Assembly: GCA_013299055.1 (NCBI GenBank)
Contig: JAAFKB010000034.1
Span: 1 to 39,622, forward strand
DNA length: 39,622 bases
Source: Sphaerotilus sp.
Lineage (GTDB): Bacteria > Pseudomonadota > Gammaproteobacteria > Burkholderiales > Burkholderiaceae_C
Direction of reading: 5' to 3'
The position numbers and the translations under genes were made by a program. Under the pieces are notes generated by a model. It was given only the letters and a program-made list of their open reading frames with translations, was not told where the DNA came from and did not search any database. Positions 23,754 through 31,915 of this stretch are shown here, in pieces. The first letter of the stretch is position 1. The number at the start of each line of letters is the position of its first letter.

Positions 23754-24350
23754 ATGAAAGCGCGTGAATTCCACCCCCGCCGCCTGGATGTGCGGTCCTT
23801 CGCCGAAACCGGTGAACCCCTTGCCGGCCGCGACGCCCTCGACGGCTTCGAGCGCCTGCTGCAGCTGCGTGACACCGAAGCCGCGCTTGGCACCGCCCCC
23901 CCGGTGGAATGGCGCGTGCAGGGCGAGCTGCGCCCGCAGCGCGGTGGCCCGCCGCAGGTCTGGCTGCACCTGAGCGGCGCGACGATGGTGTCCCAGCAGT
24001 GCCAGCGCTGCCTCGAAGACGTCGAGGTGCCACTGGCCTTCGACCGCTGGTTCCTGTTTGTCGAGAACGAGCGCCAGGCCGCCGAACTCGATGCGGACAC
24101 CGAAGACGACGTGCTCGTGCTCAGCCGCCAGTTCGACCTGCTGGAGCTGGTCGAGGACGAGCTGCTGCTGGCCGCGCCGATCGTGCCGCGCCACGACGTC
24201 TGCCCGGTACCGGTGAAGCTCAGTGCCGGCGAGGAAGACCTGAGCGCCACCGCTTCGGCCGAGGCGCCCCCCCCCGGCGCTGTACGGGAAACGACAGCCG
24301 CCCCCCATCCGTTCGCTGCACTGGCCGCACTCCGCAAGGACTCATGCTAG
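23754..24350 (+). CDS. yceD: YceD family protein (DUF177), 23S rRNA accumulation factor
   Basis: Cytoplasmic protein of 198 aa. YceD homologues lie next to rpmF in most bacteria and are linked to 23S rRNA accumulation; the biochemical role is not settled. Seen: the conserved CxxC in VSQQCQRCLEDVEVPL (79-94, Cys83 and Cys86), FLFVENERQAAELD, and the acidic helix VLVLSRQFDLLELVEDELLL followed by AAPIVPRHDVCP. The tail (about 160-198) is Ala/Pro-rich and variable. It is the first gene of the L32/fatty-acid cluster, divergent from maf. Its TAG stop forms part of the -10 box of the rpmF promoter. Confidence 0.88.
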   Translation: MKAREFHPRRLDVRSFAETGEPLAGRDALDGFERLLQLRDTEAALGTAPPVEWRVQGELRPQRGGPPQVWLHLSGATMVSQQCQRCLEDVEVPLAFDRWFLFVENERQAAELDADTEDDVLVLSRQFDLLELVEDELLLAAPIVPRHDVCPVPVKLSAGEEDLSATASAEAPPPGAVRETTAAPHPFAALAALRKDSC

Positions 24351-24353
24351 AAT
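24345..24353 (+). promoter_or_regulatory. Extended -10 promoter of rpmF
   Basis: TGCTAGAAT fits the extended -10 pattern TG-n-TATAAT with one mismatch in the hexamer. The first three bases of the hexamer are the TAG stop of yceD. Transcription would begin near 24360, giving a leader of about 45 nt before rpmF. No clear -35 is seen, which is usual for extended -10 promoters. Confidence 0.5.
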
Positions 24354-24360
24354 CGAAAGC

Positions 24361-24376
24361 TTTTCCAATCGGAAAA
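24361..24376 (+). other. Stem-loop in the rpmF leader
   Basis: TTTTCC-AATC-GGAAAA, a perfect 6-bp stem with a 4-nt loop, at the expected 5' end of the rpmF transcript and about 20 nt before its ribosome-binding AGGAG. It might stabilise the mRNA or serve in feedback control. Confidence 0.35.
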
Positions 24377-24405
24377 CAAGAATTTCCAGCGTTCAGGAGT
24401 AAGCC

Positions 24406-24588
24406 ATGGCTGTCCAGCAAAACAAGAAGTCGCCTTCCAAGCGCGGTATGCACCGCTCGCACAATGCCCTGAACACCCCGGGCACGGCAATCGAATCCAC
24501 CACCGGTGAGGTGCATCTGCGCCACCACATCAGCCCGACCGGTTTCTACCGTGGTCGCAAGGTGTTCAAGACCAAGGCCGACGCCTGA
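24406..24588 (+). CDS. rpmF: 50S ribosomal protein L32
   Basis: Small basic protein of 60 aa in the large ribosomal subunit. The sequence is full length and typical: [20 protein letters not shown], then [18 protein letters not shown]. It is a zinc-independent form, with no CxxC pairs. GGAG precedes the ATG. Position between yceD and plsX is conserved across proteobacteria and links ribosome and membrane-lipid supply. Confidence 0.98.
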   Translation: MAVQQNKKSPSKRGMHRSHNALNTPGTAIESTTGEVHLRHHISPTGFYRGRKVFKTKADA

Positions 24589-24650
24589 GTCCTGCCCGCT
24601 CCCGGGGCCCCGCGGTCGCATGCGGGTATTGACACCGAGCCTTTCCAGTC

Positions 24651-25757
24651 TTGAACGCCACTACCCCCCTTGCCCGCCCGGTCCGGCTGTCGGTGGATTG
24701 CATGGGCGGCGACCACGGTCCTTCCGTGACGCTGCCCGCCTGCCGCGCCTTCCTCGACCAGCATCCGCACGCTGAGCTGATCCTTGTCGGCAAGCCCGAG
24801 GCGCTCGCGCCCGCCGCTGGCTGGGCCCGCTGCCGCCTCGTGGAAGCGACCGAAGTGGTGGAAATGGACGATCCCGTCGAGATCGCGCTGCGCAAGAAGC
24901 GTGACTCGTCGATGCGGGTGGCCATTCAGCAAGTCAAGCGCGATGCCGAAGGGCTGTCCGCTGCCGACGCCTGCGTGTCTGCCGGCAACACCGGGGCGCT
25001 GATGGCGGTCGCACGCTACCTGCTGAAGACACTGGACGGCATCGACCGGCCTGCCATCGCCAGCGTGATGCCCAACCAGCATGGTCACTACACGACCATG
25101 CTCGACCTGGGCGCCAACGTCGACTGCACCGCCGAACACCTGCTGCAGTTCGCGGTGATGGGCAGTGCGCTGGTCTCGGCTGTCGATGGCAAGGAGCAGC
25201 CCAGCGTCGGCCTGCTCAACATCGGCGAAGAGATGATCAAGGGTAACGAGACCATCAAGCGCGCAGGCGAGCTGCTGCGCGCGGTGTCGCTCGCCGGTCA
25301 CCTGAACTTCCACGGCAACGTCGAAGGCAACGACATCTTCAAGGGCACCACCGACCTCGTGGTGTGCGACGGCTTCGTCGGCAACGTGGCGCTGAAGACC
25401 GCCGAAGGTCTGGCGGGCATGATCACCAGCTTCCTGAAGCAGGAGTTCACCCGCACCCCGCTGACCAAGTTCGTCGCCATGCTCGCCATGCCCACGCTCA
25501 AGCGTTTCTCCCGCCGCCTCGACCACCGCCGCTTCAACGGCGCGGCGCTGCTGGGTCTGCGTGGGCTCGTGTTCAAGAGCCACGGCTCGGCCGACGCACT
25601 GGCCTTCGAGAACGCGCTGAACCGGGCGTATGATGCCGCCCGAAACCGACTGCTCGACCGGGTCCACGACCGGATTCTCGAAACGCTGCAGGCGCTGCCC
25701 GGTGCGGGTCCGTCCGCTGCACCGCCCGAGGCGCCGGCGGCACGCCACGCCGCATGA
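24651..25757 (+). CDS. plsX: Phosphate acyltransferase PlsX
   Basis: Makes acyl-phosphate from acyl-ACP for the PlsX/PlsY route to phosphatidic acid; a peripheral membrane enzyme of 368 aa. Seen: [18 protein letters not shown] (13-30), [59 protein letters not shown] and [14 protein letters not shown]. The start must be TTG at 24651: the in-frame stop at 24630 and the conserved LSVDCMGG leave no ATG or GTG that would keep the N-terminus. The ribosome-binding site is weak, so translation may be low. A Pro/Ala-rich tail follows the core. It overlaps fabH by ATGA. Confidence 0.94.
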   Translation: MNATTPLARPVRLSVDCMGGDHGPSVTLPACRAFLDQHPHAELILVGKPEALAPAAGWARCRLVEATEVVEMDDPVEIALRKKRDSSMRVAIQQVKRDAEGLSAADACVSAGNTGALMAVARYLLKTLDGIDRPAIASVMPNQHGHYTTMLDLGANVDCTAEHLLQFAVMGSALVSAVDGKEQPSVGLLNIGEEMIKGNETIKRAGELLRAVSLAGHLNFHGNVEGNDIFKGTTDLVVCDGFVGNVALKTAEGLAGMITSFLKQEFTRTPLTKFVAMLAMPTLKRFSRRLDHRRFNGAALLGLRGLVFKSHGSADALAFENALNRAYDAARNRLLDRVHDRILETLQALPGAGPSAAPPEAPAARHAA

Positions 25758-26755
25758 CCACCACCACACTCCCCTCGCCCCGCTACTCGCGCATCGCCGG
25801 CACCGGCAGCTCCTTGCCTGCGCGTCGCCTGACCAATGCCGACCTCGTCGCCGAACTGGCCACGCAAGGCATCGAGTCATCGGACGAGTGGATCGTCGAG
25901 CGCACGGGCATCCGTGCCCGGCATTTCGTCGGCCCGGAGCAGAGTGCCAGCGACCTCGCCGTGGACGCTGCCCGCCACGCCATCGAGGCGGCCGGACTGG
26001 GCAGTGCCGACATCGGCCTGATCATCGTCGCGACCTCGACACCGGACATGGTGTTCCCGTCCACCGCGACCATCGTGCAGCGCAAGCTGGGCATCGTCCA
26101 CGGCTGCCCGGCGTTCGACGTGCAGGCGGTGTGCTCAGGCTTCGTCTACGCCATGACCGTGGCCGACGCGATGATCCGCACCGGCACCGCCCGCCACGCC
26201 CTGGTGATCGGCGCCGAGGTGTTCTCGCGCATCCTCGACTTCAAGGACCGCACCACCTGCGTGCTGTTCGGTGACGGCGCAGGGGCCGTGGTGCTCTCGG
26301 GCAGCGACACGCCGGGCATCCTCGCCACCGACCTGAATGCCGACGGGCGCCATCTGGACATCCTGTGCGTGCCAGGCACCGTCTCGGGCGGGCAGATCCT
26401 GGGCGACCCGGTACTCAAGATGGACGGGCAGGCCGTGTTCAAGCTGGCGGTGGGCGTGCTGGAAAAGACCGCCCGTGCCAGCCTGGCCAAGGCCGACCGC
26501 CAGGACAGTGACATCGACTGGCTGATCCCGCACCAGGCCAACATCCGCATCATGCAGAGCACGGCCAGGAAGCTGAAACTGCCGCTGGAGAAGGTGATCG
26601 TCACCGTCGACCAGCACGGCAACACCTCGGCCGCCTCGATCCCGCTGGCGCTGGACACGGGTGTGCGCAGCGGTCGCATCCAGCGCGGCCAGACCCTGTT
26701 GCTGGAAGGCGTTGGCGGCGGCTTCACCTGGGGTTCGGTGCTGGTGGACTACTGA
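25754..26755 (+). CDS. fabH: 3-oxoacyl-ACP synthase III
   Basis: Starts type II fatty acid synthesis by condensing acetyl-CoA with malonyl-ACP; 333 aa, slightly long because of a short Thr/Pro-rich N-terminus. Catalytic triad: Cys127 in [14 protein letters not shown], His260 in [12 protein letters not shown] and Asn290 in [15 protein letters not shown]. Also [13 protein letters not shown] near 46-58 and the C-terminal [18 protein letters not shown] overlaps the plsX stop (25754-25757), so expression of plsX and fabH is coupled. Its position before fabD is the standard order. Confidence 0.97.
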   Translation: MTTTTLPSPRYSRIAGTGSSLPARRLTNADLVAELATQGIESSDEWIVERTGIRARHFVGPEQSASDLAVDAARHAIEAAGLGSADIGLIIVATSTPDMVFPSTATIVQRKLGIVHGCPAFDVQAVCSGFVYAMTVADAMIRTGTARHALVIGAEVFSRILDFKDRTTCVLFGDGAGAVVLSGSDTPGILATDLNADGRHLDILCVPGTVSGGQILGDPVLKMDGQAVFKLAVGVLEKTARASLAKADRQDSDIDWLIPHQANIRIMQSTARKLKLPLEKVIVTVDQHGNTSAASIPLALDTGVRSGRIQRGQTLLLEGVGGGFTWGSVLVDY

Positions 26756-26801
26756 GTCACGCTCCCGCCAATCTCTCCACTTTCTCCTCGGATCTCGCAC
26801 C

Positions 26802-27740
26802 ATGACCGCGTTCGCCTTCGTGTTCCCTGGCCAAGGCTCCCAGTCGGTGGGCATGCTCTCGGACTGGGGCGACCATCCCGCCGTGCGTGCCACCCTCGAA
26901 GAAGCCAGTGCCGCCCTGGGCGAAGACATCGCCCGCCTGATCGCCGACGGTCCCAAGGAAGCACTGGACCTGACCACCAACACCCAGCCCGTGATGCTGA
27001 CCGCCGGCATCGCCAGCTACCGCGCCTGGCTGGCCGAAGGGGGTGCAACGCCCGCCTTCGTCGCCGGCCACTCGCTGGGCGAATACACCGCGCTGGTCGC
27101 CGCTGGCAGCCTGACGCTGGCAGACGCGCTGCCGCTGGTGCGCCTGCGCGCGCAGGCCATGCAGGACGCGGTGCCGGTCGGCACGGGTGGCATGGCCGCG
27201 ATCCTCGGTCTCGACCCGGCCACCGTGCGCGAAGGCTGCGCCAAGGCAGCCGCCGAGTCGGGCGAAGTGGTCGAGGCGGTCAACTTCAACGATCCGAAGC
27301 AGACCGTCATCGCGGGCAGCAAGGCCGGTGTCGAGCACGGTTGCATCGTGCTCAAGGCGATGGGCGCCAAGCGCGCGCTGCCGCTGCCGGTGTCCGCGCC
27401 CTTCCATTCCAGCCTGATGAGGCCCGCGGCCGAGCGCCTGCGCGAGCGGCTGGTGTCGATCGACCTGAAGTCGCCGTTGATTCCCGTGCTCAACAACGTC
27501 GATGTGGCGGTGCAGACTGACCCGGACGCGATCCGCGATGCGCTCTATCGTCAGGCCTTCGGCGCCGTGCGCTGGGTCGAACTCGTGGGCGAACTCAAGG
27601 CCAGCGGCATGACCCACGTGATCGAGTGCGGCCCGGGCAAGGTCCTGTCCGGCATGGTCAAGCGCATCGACGCCGACCTCGTCACCGTCCCCTTCTACGA
27701 CCCGGCCACGCTGGCCGCTGCCAAAGCCCTGCTCGCATGA
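26802..27740 (+). CDS. fabD: Malonyl-CoA:ACP transacylase
   Basis: Loads malonate from CoA onto ACP; soluble, 312 aa. Seen: FAFVFPGQGSQSVGML (4-19), TQPVMLTAGIASYRAW, the active-site AGHSLGEYTALVAAG with Ser91, and SAPFHSSLM with His202, the acid/base partner. A longer open frame starting at 26661 is inside fabH and rejected; the family starts at FVFPGQGSQ. A gap of 46 bp after fabH contains no clear promoter. The TGA overlaps the fabG ATG. Confidence 0.97.
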   Translation: MTAFAFVFPGQGSQSVGMLSDWGDHPAVRATLEEASAALGEDIARLIADGPKEALDLTTNTQPVMLTAGIASYRAWLAEGGATPAFVAGHSLGEYTALVAAGSLTLADALPLVRLRAQAMQDAVPVGTGGMAAILGLDPATVREGCAKAAAESGEVVEAVNFNDPKQTVIAGSKAGVEHGCIVLKAMGAKRALPLPVSAPFHSSLMRPAAERLRERLVSIDLKSPLIPVLNNVDVAVQTDPDAIRDALYRQAFGAVRWVELVGELKASGMTHVIECGPGKVLSGMVKRIDADLVTVPFYDPATLAAAKALLA

Positions 27741-28486
27741 ACGCCCCCGCCCAAGCTCCCCAACAGGTTGCCCTCGTCACCGGCGCCAGCCGCGGCATCG
27801 GCCGTGCCATCGCGCTGGTACTCGCCCAGCGCGGCTTCAAGGTCATCGGCACCGCCACCAGCGACAGCGGCGCGGCGGCGATCGGCGCGGCGCTGGCCCC
27901 CTTCGGCGGTCTGGGCCTGACGCTCGACGTGACCGACACAGCGGCACTGGACGCCGCCATCGACGGCATCGTCAAGCAGCACGGCGGCCTGCATGTGCTG
28001 GTCAACAACGCCGGCATCACCCGCGACACGCTGGCGATGCGCCTGAAGGACGACGACTGGGACGCGGTGATCGACACCAACCTCAAGTCCGTCTTCCGCG
28101 CCTGCCGCGCCGCGATCAAGCCGATGATGAAGCAGCGCTTCGGCCGCATCGTCAACATCACCTCGGTGGTGGGCGCCTCGGGCAATCCAGGCCAGGCCAA
28201 CTACTGCGCGTCCAAGGCGGGTGTGGCCGGCATGACCCGCTCGCTGGCCCGCGAACTCGGCAGCCGCAACATCACGGTCAACTGCGTCGCCCCCGGCTTC
28301 ATCGCCACCGACATGACCGAGGGGCTGCCCGAAGCCCAGAAGGCCGCGCTGACCGCGCAGATCCCGCTGGGCCGCCTGGGCTCGCCCGACGACATCGCCG
28401 AAGCCGTGTCCTTCCTGGCGTCGCCCGCCGCCGGTTACATCACCGGCACGGAGCTGCACGTCAACGGCGGCATGTACATGAACTGA
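27737..28486 (+). CDS. fabG: 3-oxoacyl-ACP reductase
   Basis: NADPH-dependent ketoacyl-ACP reductase, SDR fold, 249 aa, first reduction step of each elongation cycle. Seen: cofactor loop VTGASRGIGRAIAL (14-27), NNAGITRDTLAMRLKDDDW, catalytic Ser143 in NITSVVGASGNPGQ, and Tyr156 and Lys160 in ANYCASKAGVAGM, plus the end SPAAGYITGTELHVNGGMYM. It overlaps fabD by ATGA and is followed by a hairpin and a separate acpP promoter. Confidence 0.97.
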   Translation: MNAPAQAPQQVALVTGASRGIGRAIALVLAQRGFKVIGTATSDSGAAAIGAALAPFGGLGLTLDVTDTAALDAAIDGIVKQHGGLHVLVNNAGITRDTLAMRLKDDDWDAVIDTNLKSVFRACRAAIKPMMKQRFGRIVNITSVVGASGNPGQANYCASKAGVAGMTRSLARELGSRNITVNCVAPGFIATDMTEGLPEAQKAALTAQIPLGRLGSPDDIAEAVSFLASPAAGYITGTELHVNGGMYMN

Positions 28487-28503
28487 ACCCTGAACTGAAC
28501 CGT

Positions 28504-28541
28504 CCTGAGGGTCCGACCCCCGCCCTGCGCGGACCCCCAGG
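28504..28541 (+). other. Hairpin between fabG and acpP
   Basis: CCTG-A-GGGTCCG (28504-28515) pairs with CGGACCC-C-CAGG (28530-28541): an 11-bp stem with one mismatch and a 14-nt loop. No T-run follows, so it is not a standard intrinsic terminator. It may mark a 3' end or processing site that uncouples the fab mRNA from the abundant acpP mRNA. Confidence 0.4.
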
Positions 28542-28552
28542 GCAGCTTCCGA

Positions 28553-28580
28553 GTGACTTGTCGCACGGAACCCTTAGAAT
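28553..28580 (+). promoter_or_regulatory. Likely acpP promoter
   Basis: GTGACT (28553-28558, 4 of 6 to TTGACA when aligned), 16 bp, TAGAAT (28575-28580, 5 of 6). Transcription would start near 28587, leaving a leader of about 33 nt with the strong ribosome site GGAGGAG (28609-28615). A separate strong promoter for acpP is common because ACP is needed in large excess. Confidence 0.5.
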
Positions 28581-28619
28581 CGCAGGCTGTTTTGTACCAA
28601 CCCCTCTCGGAGGAGAGAA

Positions 28620-28856
28620 ATGAGCGACATCGAAGCACGCGTCAAGAAAATCATCGCCGAACAACTCGGTGTGGCCGAAGACGACGTCAAACCTGAAAAA
28701 TCCTTCGTGGCTGACCTCGGTGCCGATTCGCTGGACACGGTCGAACTCGTGATGGCGCTGGAAGACGAATTCGGCATCGAGATTCCCGACGAAGAGGCCG
28801 AGAAGATCACCACCGTCAAGGCGGCGATCGACTACGCCACGGCCAACGCCAAGTAA
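28620..28856 (+). CDS. acpP: Acyl carrier protein
   Basis: Carrier of growing acyl chains, 78 aa, strongly acidic. The 4'-phosphopantetheine attachment site is Ser37 in [18 protein letters not shown]. Full length, with GGAGGAG 4 nt before the ATG, the strongest ribosome site in this region. It sits between fabG and fabF, 27 bp before the latter, as in most proteobacteria. Confidence 0.98.
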   Translation: MSDIEARVKKIIAEQLGVAEDDVKPEKSFVADLGADSLDTVELVMALEDEFGIEIPDEEAEKITTVKAAIDYATANAK

Positions 28857-28883
28857 ACCGCACGCTCAACCGCACGTAAACGC

Positions 28884-30128
28884 ATGACCCGTCGCCGCAT
28901 TGTCGTGACCGGTCTGGGCCTCGTCACCCCGGTGGGCAACACCGTGGACGAGGCCTGGGCCAACATCGTGGCCGGACAATCCGGTATCGATCATGTGACC
29001 CGTTTCGACGCATCGAACATGTCGGTGCGTTTTGCGGGTGAGGTGAAAGGCTTCCGGATCGAGGACTACATCCCCGCCAAGGAAGCCCGCCACATGGATA
29101 CCTTCATCCATTACGGCATCGCAGCATCGCTGCAGGCGATCCAGGACTCGGGCCTGCCCACGGGCGAGGCGCTGAGCGAGGCGCTGGCCGAGCGCATCGG
29201 CGTCATGGTCGGCTCCGGCATCGGTGGCCTGCCGCTGATCGAGGCCACCAGCGACGACTACCGCGCCCGCGGCCCTCGTCGCATCTCGCCGTTCTTCGTG
29301 CCCGCGTCGATCATCAACATGATCTCGGGCCACGTCTCGATCCTCAGCGGCTTCAAGGGTCCGAACCTGGCGATCGTGACGGCCTGCACCACGGGCCTGC
29401 ACAGCATCGGCATGGCCGCCCGCATGATCGAGTGCGGCGACGCCGACGTCATGGTGGCCGGTGGCGCCGAAGCGACCGTCTCGCCGCTGGGCATGGGCGG
29501 CTTTGCCTCGGCCAAGGCCCTGTCGACCCGCAACGACGACCCCAAGACCGCGTCCCGTCCCTGGGACAAGGACCGCGACGGCTTCGTGCTCGGTGAAGGT
29601 GCCGGCGTGATGGTCGTCGAGGAATACGAGCACGCGAAGCAGCGTGGCGCGAAGATCTACGCCGAGATCTCCGGTTTCGGCATGAGCGGCGACGCCTACC
29701 ACATGACCGCCCCCAACGTGGACGGCCCCAGGCGGTCGATGCAGCTGGCCCTGCGCAACGCCGGCGTGAACCCGGACGAAGTGCAGTACGTCAACGCCCA
29801 CGGCACCTCCACCCCGCTGGGCGACGCCAACGAGACCAACGCCATCAAGCTGGCCTTCGGCGACCACGCGAAGACGCTGGTGGTGAACTCCACCAAGTCG
29901 ATGACCGGCCACCTGCTGGGCGGCGCCGGTGGCATCGAGTCGGTGTTCACGGCGCTCGCGCTGCACCACCAGATCTCCCCGCCGACGATCAACCTGTTCA
30001 ACCAGGATCCGGCGTGTGATCTCGACTACTGCGCCAACACTGCACGCGAGATGCAGATCGACGTGGCCGTGAAGAACAACTTCGGCTTCGGCGGCACCAA
30101 CGGCACGCTGGTCCTGCGCCGCGTCTGA
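28884..30128 (+). CDS. fabF: 3-oxoacyl-ACP synthase II
   Basis: Elongating condensing enzyme, 414 aa, thiolase fold. Catalytic Cys168 in VTACTTGLHSIGMAARM, His306 in NAHGTSTPLGDANETNA and His343 in SMTGHLLGGAGGIESVF. Also RRIVVTGLGLVTPVGNTVDE at the N-terminus and NNFGFGGTNGTLVL at the C-terminus. FabF usually responds to temperature and makes C18 unsaturated chains; no second condensing enzyme (FabB) is in the window. Confidence 0.97.
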   Translation: MTRRRIVVTGLGLVTPVGNTVDEAWANIVAGQSGIDHVTRFDASNMSVRFAGEVKGFRIEDYIPAKEARHMDTFIHYGIAASLQAIQDSGLPTGEALSEALAERIGVMVGSGIGGLPLIEATSDDYRARGPRRISPFFVPASIINMISGHVSILSGFKGPNLAIVTACTTGLHSIGMAARMIECGDADVMVAGGAEATVSPLGMGGFASAKALSTRNDDPKTASRPWDKDRDGFVLGEGAGVMVVEEYEHAKQRGAKIYAEISGFGMSGDAYHMTAPNVDGPRRSMQLALRNAGVNPDEVQYVNAHGTSTPLGDANETNAIKLAFGDHAKTLVVNSTKSMTGHLLGGAGGIESVFTALALHHQISPPTINLFNQDPACDLDYCANTAREMQIDVAVKNNFGFGGTNGTLVLRRV

Positions 30129-30164
30129 GTACGCCCACGCGCACCACCACCCCACGGGTCGGCG

Positions 30165-30626
30165 ATGCACCCCGCGCCTGCCCTGCACCTGACCCTGCTG
30201 CCGCAGGTCCGCTGGACCCGTGCGGTCCGGGGCCTCGGCGCACTGGCGCTGGGGAGTGCGCTCGGCTGGCTGGCCTGGCATGGCCTAGTCCATGGCGTGC
30301 TGCCCGACTGGCCCCTGGCCTTGACCGCCACCGCACTGGCGCTGCCCGCGTGGCCACTGCTGCGCACGCGCGCCGTGCCCCCCGCCGGCACCTTGTCGTG
30401 GCAACCCGACACCGGCCGCTGGCAGCTGCAGTGTCCGCCCCAGCCCGCACGCAGCGGCCACCTCGACTGCCCACTGGCCGGGCACCACTGGCTGTTGCTG
30501 CGTCACCACGGCCCCGGCCTCCCCACCACCTGGCTGCCGCTGGACCAGCGCACCCACGCCGCACAGTGGCACGCGCTGCGCTGCGCCGTCTTCAGCCCCG
30601 GCGCGACCCGGCCCGCCCATGAGTGA
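30165..30626 (+). CDS. Small YgfX/CptA-like membrane protein
   Basis: Protein of 153 aa with two closely spaced hydrophobic helices (about 22-43 and 48-66) and a soluble C-terminal half. The layout and the ending resemble E. coli YgfX (CptA, 135 aa): HWLLLRHHGPGLPTTWLPLD followed by AAQWHALRCAVF aligns with the MMLRLRSDGG...WLAADS...EWRDLRRIL region of YgfX. YgfX is a proposed inner-membrane toxin acting on MreB/FtsZ; nothing here shows that activity, and no SdhE-like partner is adjacent. The gene overlaps rpoE by 8 nt and probably belongs to its operon. Similarity is distant and judged by eye. Confidence 0.55.
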   Translation: MHPAPALHLTLLPQVRWTRAVRGLGALALGSALGWLAWHGLVHGVLPDWPLALTATALALPAWPLLRTRAVPPAGTLSWQPDTGRWQLQCPPQPARSGHLDCPLAGHHWLLLRHHGPGLPTTWLPLDQRTHAAQWHALRCAVFSPGATRPAHE

Positions 30627-31227
30627 CGACGCCGATCAGCTGCTGGTGGAGCGGGTCAAGCGCGGCGAGGTGCAGGCCTTCGAGATGCTGGTGGTCAAGT
30701 ACCAGCGCCGCATCGAGCGCCTGATCGGCCGTTTCGTGCGCGACGTGGACCTCGTGCCCGATCTCGCGCAGGAAACCTTCATCCGCGCCTACCGGGCGAT
30801 GCCGCAATTCCGGGGCGAGAGCGCGTTCTACACCTGGCTCTACCGCATCGCCGTCAACACCGCCAAGAAGGCCTTGTCGGACATGAGACGTGATCCGGTG
30901 CTGACCGAAAGCGCACTGGCCACGACTTCGGACGACGACGATGAAACTAACCGCCCGCGACACGAACTAAGCCATGACGAGACGCCCGAGGCGCTGATGG
31001 CCAGCCGAGAAATCGCGCAGACGGTCAACGCCGCCATCGACGCGCTGCCGGAGGATCTGCGCCAGGCGATTCTCCTGCGTGAAGTCGAGGGGCTGTCGTA
31101 CGACGAGATTGCCTTGGCCATGGCGTGTCCGATCGGCACGGTTCGCTCGCGCATCTTCCGCGCCCGTGAAGCGATTGCCGCCAGGCTGCGCCCGTTGCTG
31201 GACACGCAGCAAGGCCAACGCTGGTGA
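30619..31227 (+). CDS. rpoE: Extracytoplasmic sigma factor RpoE (AlgU)
   Basis: ECF sigma factor of 202 aa controlling envelope stress. Region 2: VKYQRRIERLIGRFV, then DLVPDLAQETFIRAYRAMPQ (recognition of the -10) and FYTWLYRIAVNTAKKAL. Region 4: LPEDLRQAILLREVEGLSYD followed by EIALAMACPIGTVRSRIFRA. The acidic linker between regions (TTSDDDDETNRPRHE) is longer than in E. coli. RseA, RseB and MucD genes follow in order, as in Pseudomonas algU-mucA-mucB-mucD. The start overlaps the YgfX-like gene by 8 nt. I see no sigma-E autoregulated promoter (GAACTT-N16-TCTGA) right before it. Confidence 0.95.
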   Translation: MSDDADQLLVERVKRGEVQAFEMLVVKYQRRIERLIGRFVRDVDLVPDLAQETFIRAYRAMPQFRGESAFYTWLYRIAVNTAKKALSDMRRDPVLTESALATTSDDDDETNRPRHELSHDETPEALMASREIAQTVNAAIDALPEDLRQAILLREVEGLSYDEIALAMACPIGTVRSRIFRAREAIAARLRPLLDTQQGQRW

Positions 31228-31261
31228 TGTGTAGCCCCTGGACTGGATGGAGTAGTGTTTG

Positions 31262-31915
31262 ATGACCGACCCTGATCTGCCCGAGGACCAGACCCGCGTG
31301 CGTGCGCAGCTGTCTGCGCTGATGGACGGCGAGCCCAGTGCAGGCGATGGCGCCGACAGCGTGGCCAGCGTCTGCCGCCGCTGGCGCGACGACGCCGACG
31401 CGCGTGCCCAGTGGCACCGCTACCACCTGATCGGCGACGTGCTGCGCTCGGACGACCTCGGCCAGCGCAGCGCGGGCGACGCGGCCTTCCTGCAGGCGGT
31501 GCGCGCCCGACTGGCGCAGGAGCCGGTGGTGCTCGCCCCGACCGTCGCAGCGCCGCAACCTGTTGCCGAACCCGCCGTGGCCAACGGCGCAGCCCCGCAC
31601 GCCCTGCCCCCGCGCCGCACGCCCTTCCACCTGCGCCGCTGGGCCGCCCCGGTGGGCATGGCCGCTGGCGTGGCCCTGGTGGCCGGCGCCGTGCTGGTGA
31701 TGCGGCCCGGCAGCGTGCAGGACGGCCCCGCCCTGGCCGCCACAGCACCCCGCAGCGACACCCTGCGCGCTGCCACCGATCCGCGCCTCTCGCCCGCAGA
31801 CACCGAGCTGGTGCGCTACCTCGATGCGCACCAGCAGTTCCCCGGCACCCCGGCCCTCGGCCCCGCGCCCGGTTTCCTGCGCAGCGCCGCCTACGAGCCC
31901 CAGCCTTCGCGATGA
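31262..31915 (+). CDS. rseA: Anti-sigma E factor RseA (MucA)
   Basis: Single-pass inner-membrane protein of 217 aa that holds sigma-E inactive until cleaved by DegS/RseP-type proteases. The N-terminal cytoplasmic RseA domain has VRAQLSALMDGEPS (13-26), WRDDADARAQWHRYHLIGDV (41-60) and LRSDD. A Pro/Ala linker follows, then one transmembrane helix (about 129-147, APVGMAAGVALVAGAVLVM), and a short periplasmic tail with LVRYLDAHQQFPGTPALG. ATG 31262 was chosen over an adjacent TTG at 31259. It overlaps rseB by ATGA. Confidence 0.9.
   Translation: MTDPDLPEDQTRVRAQLSALMDGEPSAGDGADSVASVCRRWRDDADARAQWHRYHLIGDVLRSDDLGQRSAGDAAFLQAVRARLAQEPVVLAPTVAAPQPVAEPAVANGAAPHALPPRRTPFHLRRWAAPVGMAAGVALVAGAVLVMRPGSVQDGPALAATAPRSDTLRAATDPRLSPADTELVRYLDAHQQFPGTPALGPAPGFLRSAAYEPQPSR

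Noticed and set aside
24546-25880. 444-codon minus-strand open frame over plsX
   Set aside because: PlsX on the plus strand has all family motifs; this frame has none.
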